Assembly (NCBI GenBank): GCA_964035545.1
Contig: OZ037767.1
Span: 23,417,128-23,481,127 of the forward strand
Length of the DNA: 64,000 nucleotides
Direction of reading: 5' to 3'
Source: Bugula neritina
Taxonomy: Eukaryota; Bryozoa; Gymnolaemata; Cheilostomatida; Bugulidae
Shown in pieces: positions 1-10,904 of this stretch (its first letter is position 1; the number at the start of each line of letters is the position of its first letter). The notes under the pieces are model-generated. The model was not told the DNA's origin. It saw nothing but the letters and a program-made list of their open reading frames with translations, and searched no databases. A program made the translations under genes and the position numbers.

Positions 1-1459
1 GTTTTGTAAAAAACCTATTTGGATTGGAGTCATAATATATTGAGTAATAAATAATTTACAAGGCTAACATAAAGAATATACAAATCAAATTTTCAACTGT
101 AATCAGAAAAAAATTATAAAATATTTCTAGACTTTTTTAAACCACATTAACTTTTTAAAAAAATTGCTGCTTTTTATTAAAAAAACAATTTAAAAGGTTT
201 TTTGCTGTTTGCAAGTACATATAATTATTAAATCTCGACTTACAGTGCATAAATAAAGGCTGGCATGAGATGAAGTAGTTTGAAGTCTTCTAAAAAACAT
301 CCAATAGCGAGCATACTTCCTGGTTGTATTCGTCAGCACAGTAACAGCCCCGTAGAGTAACTGTAACGTGTAGAAACTACACAGTAGTATATGGAGTAAT
401 AGCCAGGAGCCTCTTGTGTTCTGGAAATATATTCATTTCTTTATTCACAGTAAATCAAAAACAGATTCAAGGTTTCACAGGTTTTGAATCCTATGAACAA
501 ATTATTATCACTTATAAATATAATAGATGTAGAACAGCTTTACCATATTTATAAAATAACAAATATAATGTTTTTTTTATGTAAAATATTTATCCAAACA
601 AATTATTATAGCCCCATTTGCAAAAAATAGTTTGTATTTATTTCAATTATGAAGCCTTTTTCACATGTTATAACACTTTAGAGTTTAGTGGTAAATAGAA
701 TTTGTTGCTTATGAAAATAGCTGCCCAAGTTTTCTTTTCATGGTTTTTAATAGTCAATTAATTTTGTTTAATTGTTAAAAGCTGCAATTTACTAGGTTTT
801 AAAAGTTCATAACTATATTTTACAGCTCTATAATGAAAATCTACCTACTTTTTTGCTTTTCTCCTGCTCCAGTTTTACTGTATTTGCTTGGTAGATCACA
901 AACAGGGACAGGCACATTAAAAATACAGCTGTTAAATTTTCTCTGCTATTTCTGTGTTTCATAACTTTTAATGCAAATAAAGGTATGTCAGCTTAAAATC
1001 ACTAACAGCTATTTTTCAATAGCAAGTCTGCAATCTAAGCAGCAGCTAATGCAAAGATCATTTATTCAAAAATATCGAATACATCATATAAATATATAAT
1101 TTTTTCTGAACTGAAGAAAATTTTTGTGTGAAAAGTAGATTCTGATTCTGCTTAACTGGTGTATATTTTATAAAGTAAGTCACGTGACAAGCCTTATAGG
1201 TATTAGACTAGATGCGAGGTAAAACTCAGCAACAACTGCATGCATGCAAATTTTTAATCATGCATCAGTAGTACATACCTCTAAACAAGTTCGAGTAAAT
1301 AGTTGTGGAAACACTTTGTCATATAAAAATATTGTTTGAGAATTAACCTTGTGTGTAACAATTTGTAGCCCTGAGGTAGTGTATGACTCAATGCTGTGTT
1401 TTTGATGAACACATTCTTGTATACTAGTTAATTGCTCTGGTAGACTAGCTGCAAGAGTA
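1..1459. other. AT-rich DNA, no gene seen
   Basis: This stretch has no ORF with convincing coding character and no recognisable RNA gene. The only longer frame (minus strand, 1258-1557) lies antisense to the first exon of the next gene and is read as a shadow. Reading upstream of the ATG at 1460, the same frame stays open for some distance, so an extra 5' exon or 5' UTR of that gene could lie here. Confidence 0.5.
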
Positions 1460-2780
1460 ATGGGTTCAAACGCAAGCAGCGATGAAGATAAACAAGACAT
1501 CCCATCTGAAAGTTTCCATCTGCAGTATATGAGTGGATTACTACACCATGGGGCCAAGGATAAAGTTAGAAGATACCAAAGTTGCCTCTACAATACTTAT
1601 GCAGCTCCAATTGTTAAATATCATCGTGATAGTGTCTTAACTACGAAAGCTCAATCATCAAGTTCCAACGGTAAGTGTGTAGATTATGCAATAATTTTAA
1701 GAGTTTAAAAGCAGGTTTACATTTAAGTTTATGTTGGGAGTGTACATATAAAAAATTTTTGCTATAAGCTTATAAGTTGGAATAGATGTTTCATCTTATT
1801 AGTTTTTCATCATTTCTCACTACATCTCTTTTAGCTGTTCTCAGGGGAATAGGTAGCCTAATAGATGTTCGATGAAATTTTACGTTGCATTGCTTACTAC
1901 CCCACACCCAATTTGTTACATCACCTGTCACACTACCTGTCACATCACCTTTTCACAATCTGTCATACAGCTTGTCATATCACCTGTCATACCCTGTGAT
2001 ACAACTGGTCCTATTACTTGTCATGCCACCTGTCATGACACTTGCCATAACCTGTCATACAACTGGTCATAGCACATGTCACATACATACCATAAAGTTG
2101 TTTCTTCAAAATAATATTACCTCCTATTGTCCCATAGTAGTTTAGAATTATTATGCAATCTATTATTAATCAAACTAGATATGTGGAAGAGTTTGCTTCT
2201 ATTCAATTGTAGTAATTAAATAATTGATACTAATTATAATTATTGCAATTACTATAAAACATTTTCAAGTTCAGTCTTATTACTATAAATTAAGTTAATT
2301 TTTAGTGCATTCGAAATTGTACTGCTATAACCTTGTAGCAAAACTTCAACATATTCTAATGTGATTTACAAACACTTTTTAATTAAAATAGCTTATATAA
2401 AAGTAAGTTTGAGGTTTTAATGCTATGTTTTAAAAAATGTATATAGTGTTTAATTTGTATCAAATTTTTTAGCTGCCATTAGGAATTCAAACGAAAAAGG
2501 TCAATCAACAATTTCAAAGAGTGAAATTTTAAAGAAGAATGTAATTCAGACAACGAAGGGCTGCGATGAAATCAATCAAATGAATATTGAAAATATAAAT
2601 GTATTGCCCCTCTCTATTACCAGACGCCAGAGTTGTCTACCATCATCTATAGAGATTAGTATTCTAACAAAACACCTCAACTTTAAACTCTTCTCTAGAA
2701 AAACCAAAATTTTAAAGAACATTCACAACAGAGAAAGCAATAGTGAAAGAAGAAGACTTTTACAGTATAAGTTGAGTTGA
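1460..2780 (+). CDS. Two-exon orphan protein, candidate N-myristoylated
   Basis: Exons 1460..1670 and 2473..2780 join in frame to give 172 residues ending at TGA. The donor is AACG|gtaagt and the acceptor is a T-rich tract followed by ag|CTGCC; the split codon (G|CT) keeps the frame open on both sides, which supports a real gene. The protein begins MGSNASSDED. Glycine at position 2 with serine at position 6 fits the eukaryotic N-myristoylation consensus, so membrane attachment is an inference. The rest is polar, rich in Ser, Asn, Lys and Arg, with an RRQS sequence resembling a basophilic kinase site and a basic C-terminus containing ERRRLL. No transmembrane segment, signal peptide or known domain is visible and I do not recognise the family. 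AATAAA signals lie near 2859 and at 2954-2959. The start could be further upstream because the frame stays open before the ATG. Confidence 0.6.
1915..2085. repeat. Degenerate ~10-bp tandem repeat (CACCTGTCAT-like)
   Basis: Within the intron of the orphan gene, short units resembling CACCTGTCAT or TACCTGTCAC recur about 14 times with drift in sequence and spacing. Many units contain the E-box CACCTG or the related CANNTG. The reading frames across it are repeat artefacts. Confidence 0.75.
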
Positions 2781-4320
2781 TACTTATGTTGTCTGACAAT
2801 TTCCCTCAATTTATTAATTTATTGTATCATAAAATCAACAGATTAGAGTTGCCATTTAAATAAAAATGCTGTTTAAAATGAAATATTTACGTAATATGAG
2901 CTAGAGTTTAGTTTAAATGTTTGTAAATATAAATGCAAATATACTATTATCTAAATAAAGAAACTGATTGGTTCATTACTGGCTCCTTAGTTTGATTTAC
3001 CTGAACTCTTAGACTATAGAGAAATACAATATCAATACTGAACAAAAGTTGTTACACCCCTTTCTTAACATGCCTACTGGTCAACTTGGTTATTTAGATT
3101 ATACCTTTAAAGAAAATATAACACAATTTTATCAACAACTATTAAATATTTGAGATAGTTTATATATTGACAACATTTTTCACAATTAGCTTAGTGAAAT
3201 ATAAATCAAATTTTAGGCAACATTTCTGTCAATTCATGAATGGTTCTGTCCAAACCTACACACCCAATAGTTTCTTGTAGACATGCACAGCAAGTTATTA
3301 ATATTATTGTCTCTGTCAAATAACATGCTGTAAGTTTATAACACACCAGCAGATTTCATTCTACCTCCTGGAGTATTGGTTTTTAACTTTTATTATACTT
3401 TTAGCATTTTTTTGTGTAAGTTAAAACTCCAGGGTATTCTTATAGTAAAGTTATTTATAGCTCTGGTAAAATTATTACAAATTAATAAGTAAATAACTGT
3501 CAAAGTAGTGGTTAAGTGCAGAGGAGAATATTTTTGCCTGGGTTGAGCACTTATTTTTTGCCGTGACGTTTGAGTTGGCTTTATTTCATAGTTAGAATTA
3601 ATGTTTTGTGCTAAGAAAAATGTTTGAACTAGCTCCATATATATATAGGGCGTTGTAGCATGCAATTTTAAAAGTATTAGTCTATAGTTAGTGAGTGTGT
3701 GGAAGTATTAGGGTGAAAGCTATATAAGACTAAAGTTAACTGAAAAATTTCAAAATAATCCTGTGAAGTTTAGAGGTAGTTTGTAACACTTAGAAGTAGT
3801 TTTGTAAAGTTTAGAGGTGGTTCTGTAACATTTAGAGGTAAATCTGTAAAGTTTAAAAATAATTCTTTGAGGCTTAGGCCTTAGAGGTAGCCCTGTAAGA
3901 TTTAGAGTTGGCTGTGTAAAGTTAAGCTACTAGAATTTATCATCTACATTCTATTTGGTGGCCAGTGAGTCAGTTAGTTTCTGAAGATGCATATAAAAAA
4001 ACACTATCTATTAAAGTTACTAAAATTTTAGAGAAAATTTATTCAATAAGGCAAAGTGTTACATGAATGTTTTGGATGACTGTACTAATCCAAACAGGTG
4101 GGGAATATTGCCAATGCTATAATTATTAAGCACAGTAATGAATAAAAATGTTAACCCTGATTACAAAGTAATGATGTGGCAAATATATCCATGTAGCTTA
4201 TATGATAGACAATTTTCTTCTGTAGCATATGGTGACGGTATAATATATACTATTGGTTGACTCAGGTTAAGTTTCTAACCAATCAGTTGACAGCTACACT
4301 CAGGACTCCAGCCCAAAGAC
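2781..4320. other. 3' flank and intergenic DNA with AATAAA and a degenerate minisatellite
   Basis: AATAAA at 2954-2959 is a likely polyadenylation signal for the orphan gene. From about 3763 to 3930 a degenerate array of roughly 22-bp units (core TTTAGAGGTAGTTCTGTAA) repeats about seven times. No gene is seen. Confidence 0.6.
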
Positions 4321-4406
4321 TATATATAAGTAGAGGTTATTTTATACTAAGTATTGTGTGTTTCTTCTTTGTTATAGCATACTGTAGACTATTAAACATT
4401 AGCCAG
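4321..4406 (+). promoter_or_regulatory. TATA box and non-coding first exon of the Cys-rich peptide gene
   Basis: TATATATAAG at 4321-4330 is a strong TATA element. About 75 bases further on, a consensus donor (AGCCAG|gtaagt, exon end 4406) matches an acceptor (ttcacag|ATTC) at 4542, eight bases before the ATG at 4550. This predicts a short untranslated exon of about 55 bases. A TATA box with an untranslated leader exon suits a strongly induced secreted-peptide gene. Confidence 0.6.
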
Positions 4407-4549
4407 GTAAGTTAGTCAATGTATTTTACTCTTTAGCTAATATTAACAAGTATGTTTATTAAAGATTCATCATATTTTGAATAATGTATAAATTAATATG
4501 GAAATATAAATAAGAATTCACTCAAATGCTTGTAGTTCACAGATTCAAT

Positions 4550-4992
4550 ATGAAGTTCTTTGCTTTCTTATCAATTACCATCATCATCATGGCTTTCCTT
4601 GGTAAGCATAAAACTGTTTTATATTATGTTAATATTGACAAACAATACTATATATTCATACTCCTTGCTCTGAATATAGTAACTATAATAAAGTTGACAG
4701 AAATATAAATATCACCTCCTGAAATACTTGTGTGTTTAACAAATAAACTTGAGACCTGAATCATATATCATTACTAGCACCAATTACAGTATCTCATTAA
4801 ACTATTATATTATGTTCATGAAGTTTATAATAAACCTTAAGTATTCTGTTTTCTTTAGATCTGGTGGAAGCAGGTCCCACCACAACTAAATCAAGTTTGA
4901 AAGAGTGTAAGAAATATTGCTACAAGAGAGGTTATACCCGAGGGAGTTATTTGTTCAAGTTCATATGCACCTGCAGAGGCGAAAAAAGTTAG
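4550..4992 (+). CDS. Secreted four-cysteine peptide, CSalpha-beta-like (candidate host-defence peptide)
   Basis: Coding exons 4550..4601 and 4859..4992 give 61 residues. Exon 1 encodes a signal peptide (MKFF, then a run of hydrophobic Ile, Met, Ala, Phe and Leu). The intron splits codon G|AT with donor G|gtaagc and acceptor tttag. The mature part is short and basic, with only four cysteines spaced C-X3-C, then 16 residues, then C-X-C. The C-X3-C plus C-X-C spacing is the hallmark of the cystine-stabilised alpha-beta fold of defensin-like peptides, but those normally carry six or eight cysteines. Lys and Arg dominate the mature part. AATAAA at 5098-5103 follows about 105 bases after the stop. 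An antimicrobial or other secreted effector role is inferred from architecture and charge; no named family is recognised. Confidence 0.72.
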
Positions 4993-5164
4993 TTAGGCTA
5001 ATTTTGAAAGTGGTTTCACTTATCACCAAACATTTGATTTTGTAAACTATAAAGATAATTGCTCTCTATTTTTGTGAATTGTAATGCTTGTAATTACAAT
5101 AAAATTTTCTAGTTTTAATATCGGTTTTGAAAAAAATAAAGCAAATTATTTGATTGACATGTAC

Positions 5165-5443
5165 AAATATATACACTTTATACATATATACACTTTATAC
5201 CCATATAGGCTATATACTGTACACCTATATACACTTTATACCTATATATACTATATACCTATATACACGTATTACCTATATACACTTTATACCTATATAC
5301 ACTTTACACCCATATCTACTTTACACCTATATACACTTTATACCTATATACACTTATTACCTATATACACTTTATACATATATACACTTTATACCTATAT
5401 ATACTTTATACCTACGTACACTTTATACCTATATACACTTTAT
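5165..5443. repeat. 17-bp minisatellite (ATACACTTTATACCTAT)
   Basis: About 16 tandem copies of a roughly 17-bp unit follow directly after the Cys-rich peptide gene. The long Tyr/Thr/Leu-rich frames over it exist only because the repeat lacks stops. Confidence 0.9.
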
Positions 5444-5469
5444 GCAGTAAAATACTGTTATGAGTAAAA

Positions 5470-8160
5470 GTAAAACTTTAAGTTACAAATTAGGGTTCTA
5501 TCCTGTGACAATCTGATCAATAACTGGAGAGCCTGCCTTAAGAATTTGTAATTTCATGAGAAATATATTATAAAATAAACACATAGTCATGAATTCTATC
5601 ATGCACTGACCACACTGGCATTTCAAACTTGGTAAACTCCCAAACATGTTAAATAAACCAAATATTTATTATTAAGTTGAAATATATAAAAAATACTTAA
5701 GGAAAGCTTCAAACTATTACAAATACTGAAAAACAAAACTAACCTGTGCCTCTTTAAGTTAATTCCAATTCAAATATAATAAACTGTTAAATATTCATTG
5801 CATTATACTGCTTTTACAACTTGAAATAATTATGCTATGTGATAACTTAACAGTGCTGATTTTATTTTTTTTGCTAGAAGTCGGCTGTTATAATTCCTCC
5901 CCCAATAATAAATAAAAAATACATCACTGCAAAAACCACCTTCAAGTGAATCAGTTGAACAACTAACAGCAGTAAATAAGACTATTCATCAGTATCCTGA
6001 TTCTTATTCTGCTGCATATTCTGCATATTCATATACTAATTTTGAAGGGTGTGTCAACCAGACACATAAACACGCAGAAATAAAATTTTAATGTATATAT
6101 AAAAGCATTTACACTGATATACTACTTATAAATCCTCACGCAAAATCAAAATTATATGCTACTAAAACTGAGTGCAGATTTGGCGTGTTTTAGATGGGCC
6201 ACCTGTATAGCCTACATGCTATTTCCTATTTATCTTACAATACATAAATATTATATTCATTATTTTCTATCAACAACCTCATGGGATTAGAGAACTTGGA
6301 TTAACACCTGTGAAACATTGCTTTGCTTGTCACTGTTCACCATATAATATATATTTAGTGTTTTCACAACTAGTGGTGGGCTGCAGAGATCGCAGGAGCT
6401 CAGCTATGGAGAGAAGCCCATAGCTAGCTACCCCAAGAGCTAGCAGCATGTTTACATGCACAGTGTGTGTATGTGTGTTTCATAGTTCATCATCATAGTA
6501 TATTAATAGCTCCTAAACCAAATATTGGTTACCCTGATGAGTTTCAATTAGTAGAGCCAGAGAGCAAGTTATACTACTAATAATCTTACATTAAACACAA
6601 GATACATATTAGTAACTATTGAAATCTAAGAGCAGAAGCTATATTATTTTCAAGTTATCAGAGAAGAGTGAAAGGTTTGTCTGCTAAGAATTTTCTTGTT
6701 TTTTATTTAGACTTATATTGTGTGTTTAGTTTATCTAGATTTCACAGTGTAGCTTCGTGAGCAAAAGTATTATAAGGTGGAATGAAATACTAATAACTAC
6801 ACTCACAAGACATCAGTTGAATTCCACACTCTTAGAGGAATACAATACATTTGTCTACAGTTATATTTTTCATTTCATACAGTATACTATAATATAACAT
6901 TTAATAGACACTTGTTATACAGGCACACTTAATTGATGGGTATGATAGATATAATTAGTTTAATGTGTGTCAGCATATTAACTTCTAGCCAAAGGATTAT
7001 AACATTTTATCCTTTAGCTATTCAACACTTTCTTTTATATGCAGAGCTATGATGGGTAACTAAAGAAAAAGCCTTCTAGGTTGGAGTGGCAGCTTTGAAA
7101 CTAAGTTACTTCTGCCTTTTATTCACTAGAGCCCGAACTGATCAGATGTGCCTAGAGAAGGGAAGCTTCTAGTACCAATACCACCAGTCAGTACAATTTC
7201 AACACAATTGGCTAGGAGCTCCGATCCCAGTCAAAGACATTACACACTGCTTCTACAAAGACAATAGTAGTCTGTCTCTTTCTTTCTCAATGTTTGGTAA
7301 GTTATCTTTTAAATAATTTTGTTAGCTTTGCCTGTCTTACTGTCATTGGTTTAACCAAAGTCTCTTTTTCTTTAGCTGGTACTTTCTCTCGTATGGTAAA
7401 CTTGAAAACCGACTTTAATAGTAGCACGATTCTTTAGATTGATGTGGCTTTTGTGACATGGGTAGTTTATTTTGGACCTAGACTTGACTTAGTTGCATAA
7501 TTTGCAATTTAAAATTGATTTTCTATGATTTATATTTTCGAAGACTTTAGTTAAAAACCCGTTAAGGTGAAGCTCTTTGTGAATCTATGCTATGCAAGAG
7601 TCTACATGTTGGTTGGCTATTTCAAAATTTGTGCTCACAAGTTCCTGCATGAATAAAAAAAGATTGACTATACAAAAACAATTAATAATAAAAGTCTCAA
7701 ATGAAGCCCTGCATGGCCAATTGAATTGTTTTGGTGAGAGACTGGTGAATTCCAGAAAGTTCTGCTTTGTTCTAAATTTTCAGCTGCTTCAGCAGCACTT
7801 ATCACACCCCCTGTCAACACATGACATATTTTGAGTTCTTGTGCTTGTTTGTGGACTTGATGATTGAATATTCTCTTTATAGGTCTGTAATTATAAATTA
7901 AGTGAAGTTAGTTGTTTTTCAGACACTGTTGTAGCCTGTTTTCTTAAAAGAAGTGAATTCTTGTTTACCAGATGGTAGCTGGAAACTGTTTGATGCCATA
8001 CTCCTTCATATCTGGTTTGAGAGCCTTTGTTAGTCTTGCATACTGCCTGGCTGTCATCTCCTCGTATGCTAAAAGTGTTACACTGGTCCTACTGTTTCCA
8101 ATAGTTGTGTATTTGAAAATATTGATATAATGAAGTATATATAACATACTATATAGTATA
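5470..8160. other. Intergenic DNA, nothing firm
   Basis: No convincing gene. Around 7294-7434 an ATG followed by G|gtaagt, with a T-rich acceptor at 7376, could be read as a tiny two-exon ORF of 22 codons, but this is too short to assert. The frame at 7592-7834 has no recognisable content. Confidence 0.5.
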
Positions 8161-8161
8161 A

Positions 8162-9385
8162 CATCTCTCTCTCTCTCTTGCAGTCAGTCGATACGACTAT
8201 GACTGTTTTATGGATTCGGCTTAAATTTGGTTGCAGCTCTCCACGCAGCTCTGTTGTCAGCTGTCTGCTGCCATGAACTCAAGTTTATTGCTCTCCATTT
8301 CATATTCCTCTTAGCAACATCTTTAAGTCTGAGTCTAGGTCGCCCTGTATTTCGTTTACCCTCTTTCAGCTGAGAGTAGAGCAATTGTGTTGGTAGCCGG
8401 CTATGTTCCATCCTGTGCACATGGCCTAGCCATCTCAAGTTCTTTTCTATAAGGATGTCCGCCATGCTTGGCAAATTGGCACGTCTTAATATTTCTTCAT
8501 TCCTAACTTTGTCATACCATTTTACGGCCATTATGTCTCTCAGTTGTCTCATCATGAAAGCGCTTAGCTTCTTCACCTGTGTCCTGTATATTGTCCATGT
8601 TTCTGCTCCATACAGCAGGCTTGAGAGCACCACCGCTTTGTAGACTTTACACTTTACCCTGATAGATACATGTCTGTTGTTCCAGAGTCTCTGCTGCAGC
8701 TTTCCGTAAGCCGCACTTGCTTTACTTAGTTTGCTCCGTGGCTCTTTACCTATTTTTGCTGTACAGGAAACAGTGCTTCCTAGATAAGTAACGTCTGAGG
8801 CAAGTGCAACTGGTTCTTGATCTATCATGACAACTTCAGGTTCAGGTAGAGGGTGGATGAGTTTGATTGGCTGGTACATGCATTCTGTCTTTTTTATGTT
8901 GATTTCTAAGCTAAACTGAGCTGCTGCTTTTGCAAAGTTGTTCACTAGCACTTGCATATCTGCAGCGCAGCGCAATGTGCCACCAAAGCACTGTCATCAG
9001 CAAACAACATCTCTCTGACTAGGTGTTTGGTAGTACGGGTCTTAGACTTGAACTGAGCCACATCAAAGAGATCAGCCCCATGTCGAGTTTGAATATAAAT
9101 CCCTTCATTTACATTTTTAAATGCCACCTCAAGCATAGCGGTCAAGTATAATGAAAATAGTGTGGGCGCAAGAACACACCCCTACTTGACACCATTGGTT
9201 ACTGTAAACTCATTTGAAGCATCTTTACCTTGCACTACCTTGGCTTGCATGCCTGCATGAAGAGCTTATATCAGGTTGGTGACCTTCTCAGTTAAGCCAA
9301 ACTTCTTCAGTACCCTCCAGAGGCCATCTCTTGATACTGTATCAAAGGCTTTTGTAAAGTCTATAAATACAGCATACAGCTTCAA
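8162..9385 (-). pseudogene. Broken non-LTR retrotransposon (LINE), 3' part of reverse transcriptase
   Basis: Translating the minus strand from about 9385 down to 8208 gives the 3' part of a non-LTR reverse transcriptase: a DFTKAFDTVSRDGLW block, a GVK*GCVLAP block where a stop at 9184-9182 replaces the usual Gln, another stop at 9268-9266, the FADD catalytic box near 9015, and a C-terminal region with RWLGHVHRMEHSRLP. A frameshift near 8960-8975 separates the FADD frame from the 255-residue downstream frame. The 5' end is truncated, as is usual for LINE copies. The 3' end runs into a short (CT)n tract at 8162-8184. Clade not resolved (Jockey, CR1 or RTE-like are all possible). It cannot encode a working enzyme. 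Confidence 0.88.
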
Positions 9386-10338
9386 TTAGAATACTTGGAA
9401 TGAATTAGGTTGAGAATTGTCTGCTCTTTAAATTGAACCTGATTTTCTCAGCTTTCAAAAGACTTTACTAAGCTGCAATTGAATAAACTTGGGCAAATAT
9501 GAGTTTATTGGTGGCTATAACTAGTAACGTAACAATAATAATATCACTCTCCAATAAAATGTTACAAGTATGAAGTGTAGCTTCACCACCAAATGATTGA
9601 GAAAGCACTGATGTCACATTAGCATAGCTATATACTATTTATTTTTTATTTATAACACATGGGAAGAAAAACTAACCCACGAATGCATGCATGCACAGGC
9701 TTTTAGAATTGCATATTATATTGTTGCATTTCCATAAGCTGCCTTCCATTATATCATGCTTTATCTATTCAAAACTTAATTCACATTATTTTTATTTAGG
9801 GTTGAATTGTTATTAGAGTATTTAATATAAGTTTGTTATCTACAAAGTGGCTAATCAAAAAAGCTTGCAAATAAAATATAATATTAATTTATTGTTATAA
9901 TAATTCTATACCAAAAATCATAACAAATAACAAGCAGTAAACCATGATACAACAAAATCATATAATATAACTTTTAGTATAATATTATTTACATGTGGCA
10001 CATGTGCATAGCACACAAGTTTAAGCCAAGAAAAATAATAATTTGAAAGAATGCGTAATACGTTGTCTATGTACACTATATTACAAAGAGAGGTGGTGAG
10101 TCAGCTGAAACAGCAGCAGCAGCTGTGGTGATGCTAAAGCTCAAACAGAAAACATCTGTGGCTCTCAGCTCATCCCAGCATTATCTGCAACATACCAGAA
10201 TATTTGAGAACAGCCTAAAATGGCTACAATAAGAAATAGTGCTAATACATAAGTCGAGGAAAATATATTTTAATCATAGCAATATTTTCATAAAATTTTA
10301 TTATCACAAACTGGTGTGTTCAGTAGAGTGTCGCTTTA
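9386..10338. other. Intergenic AT-rich DNA; possible 3' UTR exon near 10140-10187
   Basis: No coding region is visible. On the minus strand an acceptor-like ttgcag lies before ATAATGCTGGG near 10187, which could serve as a final untranslated exon of the gene at 10339-10900. Confidence 0.4.
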
Positions 10339-10900
10339 TTACCTGAGTTTATGCACAGCATAGCCAACGGCTGCCACTGCTCCTAGCGCTGCTCCAGCAA
10401 AGAAGATGGTCCTTAGTCTACCCCCTCTTTGTGTAGGAGGAGGAAACAAGTCCATCTTTTGATTGACGTCCCCAACCCATTCGTCCACCATTCTTCTTTT
10501 CTTCTCTCTTGTGAAGATCCCCAGCTGCCCTGCAGAAGCACATCAATAAAAGTTGCCATAATATTTTATAGTGCTAGAAATATTAGATGATAATATTTAC
10601 ATGGCATATTGTAATAAATCACCTCACAAAATAGATATTATTTCACTTACCATTGTTTAAGGTAGTCGCCATTGTAGTGAAGGCAGTCTTAACTGATGTT
10701 TGCTCAGGTATCTGTTAACAAATAAATAATAATTCAGCATGAAAACATTAAATAAAATTTTTAAAAATTGATTAAAAGCTGTTTTGGATTCAATCAACTT
10801 ATATAATTAAATAACTTACTTTGACCTGATTGGCTGCCTGCTCGGCATAGTACTGTTCCACGTGGGAGTTGTGACTCATGAATGATGAACTTGAAGACAT
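10339..10900 (-). CDS. Small C-tail-anchored membrane protein, family not recognised
   Basis: Three exons (10820..10900, 10651..10711, 10339..10529) join in frame with consensus sites (AAA|gtaagt, cag|ATACC, ATG|gtaagt, cag|GGCAG), giving 110 residues from MSSSSS to HKLR. The N-terminal 90 residues are hydrophilic and probably helical (VEQYYAEQAANQVK; then REKKRRMVDEWVGDV). A single hydrophobic segment, about IFFAGAALGAVAAVGYAV, follows a basic RGGRLR and is followed by only HKLR. A moderately hydrophobic, Gly/Ala-rich helix flanked by basic residues at the extreme C-terminus is typical of tail-anchored proteins of the mitochondrial outer membrane; that location is an inference. I do not recognise the family. 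The stop TAA overlaps AATAAA (10340-10335), and the same place reads as a splice donor (AG|gtaata). Confidence 0.78.
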
Positions 10901-10904
10901 TGTA

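Noticed and set aside
5084-5467. Overlapping Tyr/Thr-rich open frames
   Set aside because: They are translations of the 17-bp minisatellite, with no start context, splice sites or composition of a real protein.
7294-7434. Tiny two-exon ORF (ATGTTTG|gtaagt and tttag|CTGGTACT), 22 codons
   Set aside because: Splice sites look real but the peptide is too short to support, and nothing else backs it.
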